64,000 nucleotides of DNA. It comes from Palsa-506 sp963709075 (lineage in GTDB: Bacteria > Actinomycetota > Actinomycetes > Streptosporangiales > Streptosporangiaceae). Location: assembly GCA_963709075.1 (NCBI GenBank), contig CAVPUY010000002.1, forward strand, positions 310,001-374,000, in the 5' to 3' direction. Each line of letters begins with the position of its first letter. Position 1 is the first letter of the stretch. The translations under genes and the position numbers were made by a program. The notes beneath the pieces are model-generated. The model was not told where the DNA came from. It made no database searches and saw nothing but the letters and a program-made list of their open reading frames with translations. Positions 63,431 to 64,000 of the stretch are shown here, piece by piece.

Positions 63431-64000
63431 TCAGAGGTCAAGCACGACCTTGAAGTCGTTCTGCATGCTCGCGACCGTCCAGCCGCGTTCCTTCGCCTTG
63501 GCCAGGGCCTTCTCCGCGCCCGCGTCGTAGGCGAATTCGCGCCCGGCGTCGTCGTGGCGGATCAGCAGGCCGAACCGCGCCGTGCGCAGCATCGCGGCGT
63601 CACCGTCGGCGTTCCCGACGGCCAGCAGCGGCTTGCGCCCGGTACGGGTCCAGATCTGGACGGGCTTCCCCGGCCCGTCATCGGCCGGCTGCTCGACGCC
63701 TTTCGTGCGGTACACCTTGCCGTGGCGGTACTCCAGGGCGGCACCCGAGCCGATCACCGACTGCCGGGGGATGCCGTACATTTCCTCCGAAATCACCCGG
63801 ACGAAATCCCGCCCGCCTGGCGCGCAGATGTAGACATTGAACTCCCTGGCCCGCAGCAGGGCGATCAGCTCGCGCATCGGGCGGTAGCCGAGCCTGGTGT
63901 AGGGAACGCCGAATGCCGGATGACGCGCAGTATCGAAAAACCCCCGCACTGCCCTCTCGAACGCCTCGACCGTAATGCCCTCATAGGCCTCCGCAACGCC
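63431..64000 (-). CDS. HAD family phosphatase, N-terminus beyond window
   Basis: The frame is open to the last base of the window, so the gene starts outside it and only ~189 residues are seen. MRELIALLRAREFNVYICAP is the HAD motif II region, with the Ser/Thr position taken by Cys (ICAPGG); GKPVQIWTRTGRKPLLAVGN supplies the Lys; and LLAVGNADGDAAMLRTA is motif IV with its aspartate. This pattern fits haloacid-dehalogenase phosphoserine-phosphatase-like enzymes. Motif I (DxDx) must lie upstream. Substrate unknown. Confidence 0.83.
   Translation of the reverse strand, partial: GVAEAYEGITVEAFERAVRGFFDTARHPAFGVPYTRLGYRPMRELIALLRAREFNVYICAPGGRDFVRVISEEMYGIPRQSVIGSGAALEYRHGKVYRTKGVEQPADDGPGKPVQIWTRTGRKPLLAVGNADGDAAMLRTARFGLLIRHDDAGREFAYDAGAEKALAKAKERGWTVASMQNDFKVVLDL

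Overview
This window is chromosomal DNA from a high-GC actinomycete (Actinomycetota). Evidence: strong GC bias at third codon positions, GGAGG-type ribosome sites, GTG/TTG starts, and typical families (LAL-type LuxR regulators, a DUF574 SAM methyltransferase, DHA2 drug exporters, SigE-like ECF sigma factor, DUF2254). There is no sign of phage, plasmid replication genes, CRISPR or rRNA/tRNA genes. I cannot name the species.

Layout. 0-14.5 kb: the end of a DUF1269 protein, an MFS exporter, an APC permease, a 900-aa LAL regulator, a formylglycine-type arylsulfatase, a membrane-anchored diacylglycerol-kinase-like enzyme, DedA, SulP and PPK2. 14.5-23 kb: a frameshifted LAL regulator, a DUF574 methyltransferase, a ROK remnant joined to a second copy of the kinase-gene leader, DUF2254, a class-II glutamine amidotransferase and a universal stress protein. 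23-33 kb: epimerase with a truncated sigma gene, FAD oxidase, CMD protein, a beta-propeller protein, a VapBC-type module with a 43-bp palindromic operator, a Cys-rich orphan, a scrap region, a zinc deaminase-like protein, a HicA-like protein and a YCII protein. 33-45 kb: secreted phosphoesterase, ABM protein, ECF sigma with membrane propeller partner, an orphan mraY, a two-component system next to a broken ABC exporter, and an intact DrrAB-like exporter. 45-64 kb: IS110 and oligopeptide-binding-protein remnants, S9 peptidase, PPOX protein, amidase, an uncharacterised coupled pair, a cupin/LysR divergon, LysR/MFS divergon, DoxX, type-II NADH dehydrogenase-like protein, tandem muconolactone-isomerase, SDR, G6PD, a USP remnant, a FUSC-like protein, BI-1 and a HAD protein cut by the window edge.

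The dominant unusual property is genomic scarring. At least ten recognisable gene fragments lie between intact genes, several butted head-on in opposite orientation. Four larger genes (one LAL regulator, one histidine kinase, one ABC ATPase, one ABC permease) carry seven single-base frameshifts between them. These are either real decay or assembly error; the sequence alone cannot decide.

I found no convincing complete new system. The best candidates for new biology are the deaminase-like and HicA-like neighbours at 31-32 kb, the translationally coupled pair at 50.8-52.4 kb, the orphan MraY at 37.4 kb, the tandem muconolactone-isomerase protein at 58.8 kb, and the duplicated leader at 9.3 and 19.0 kb.
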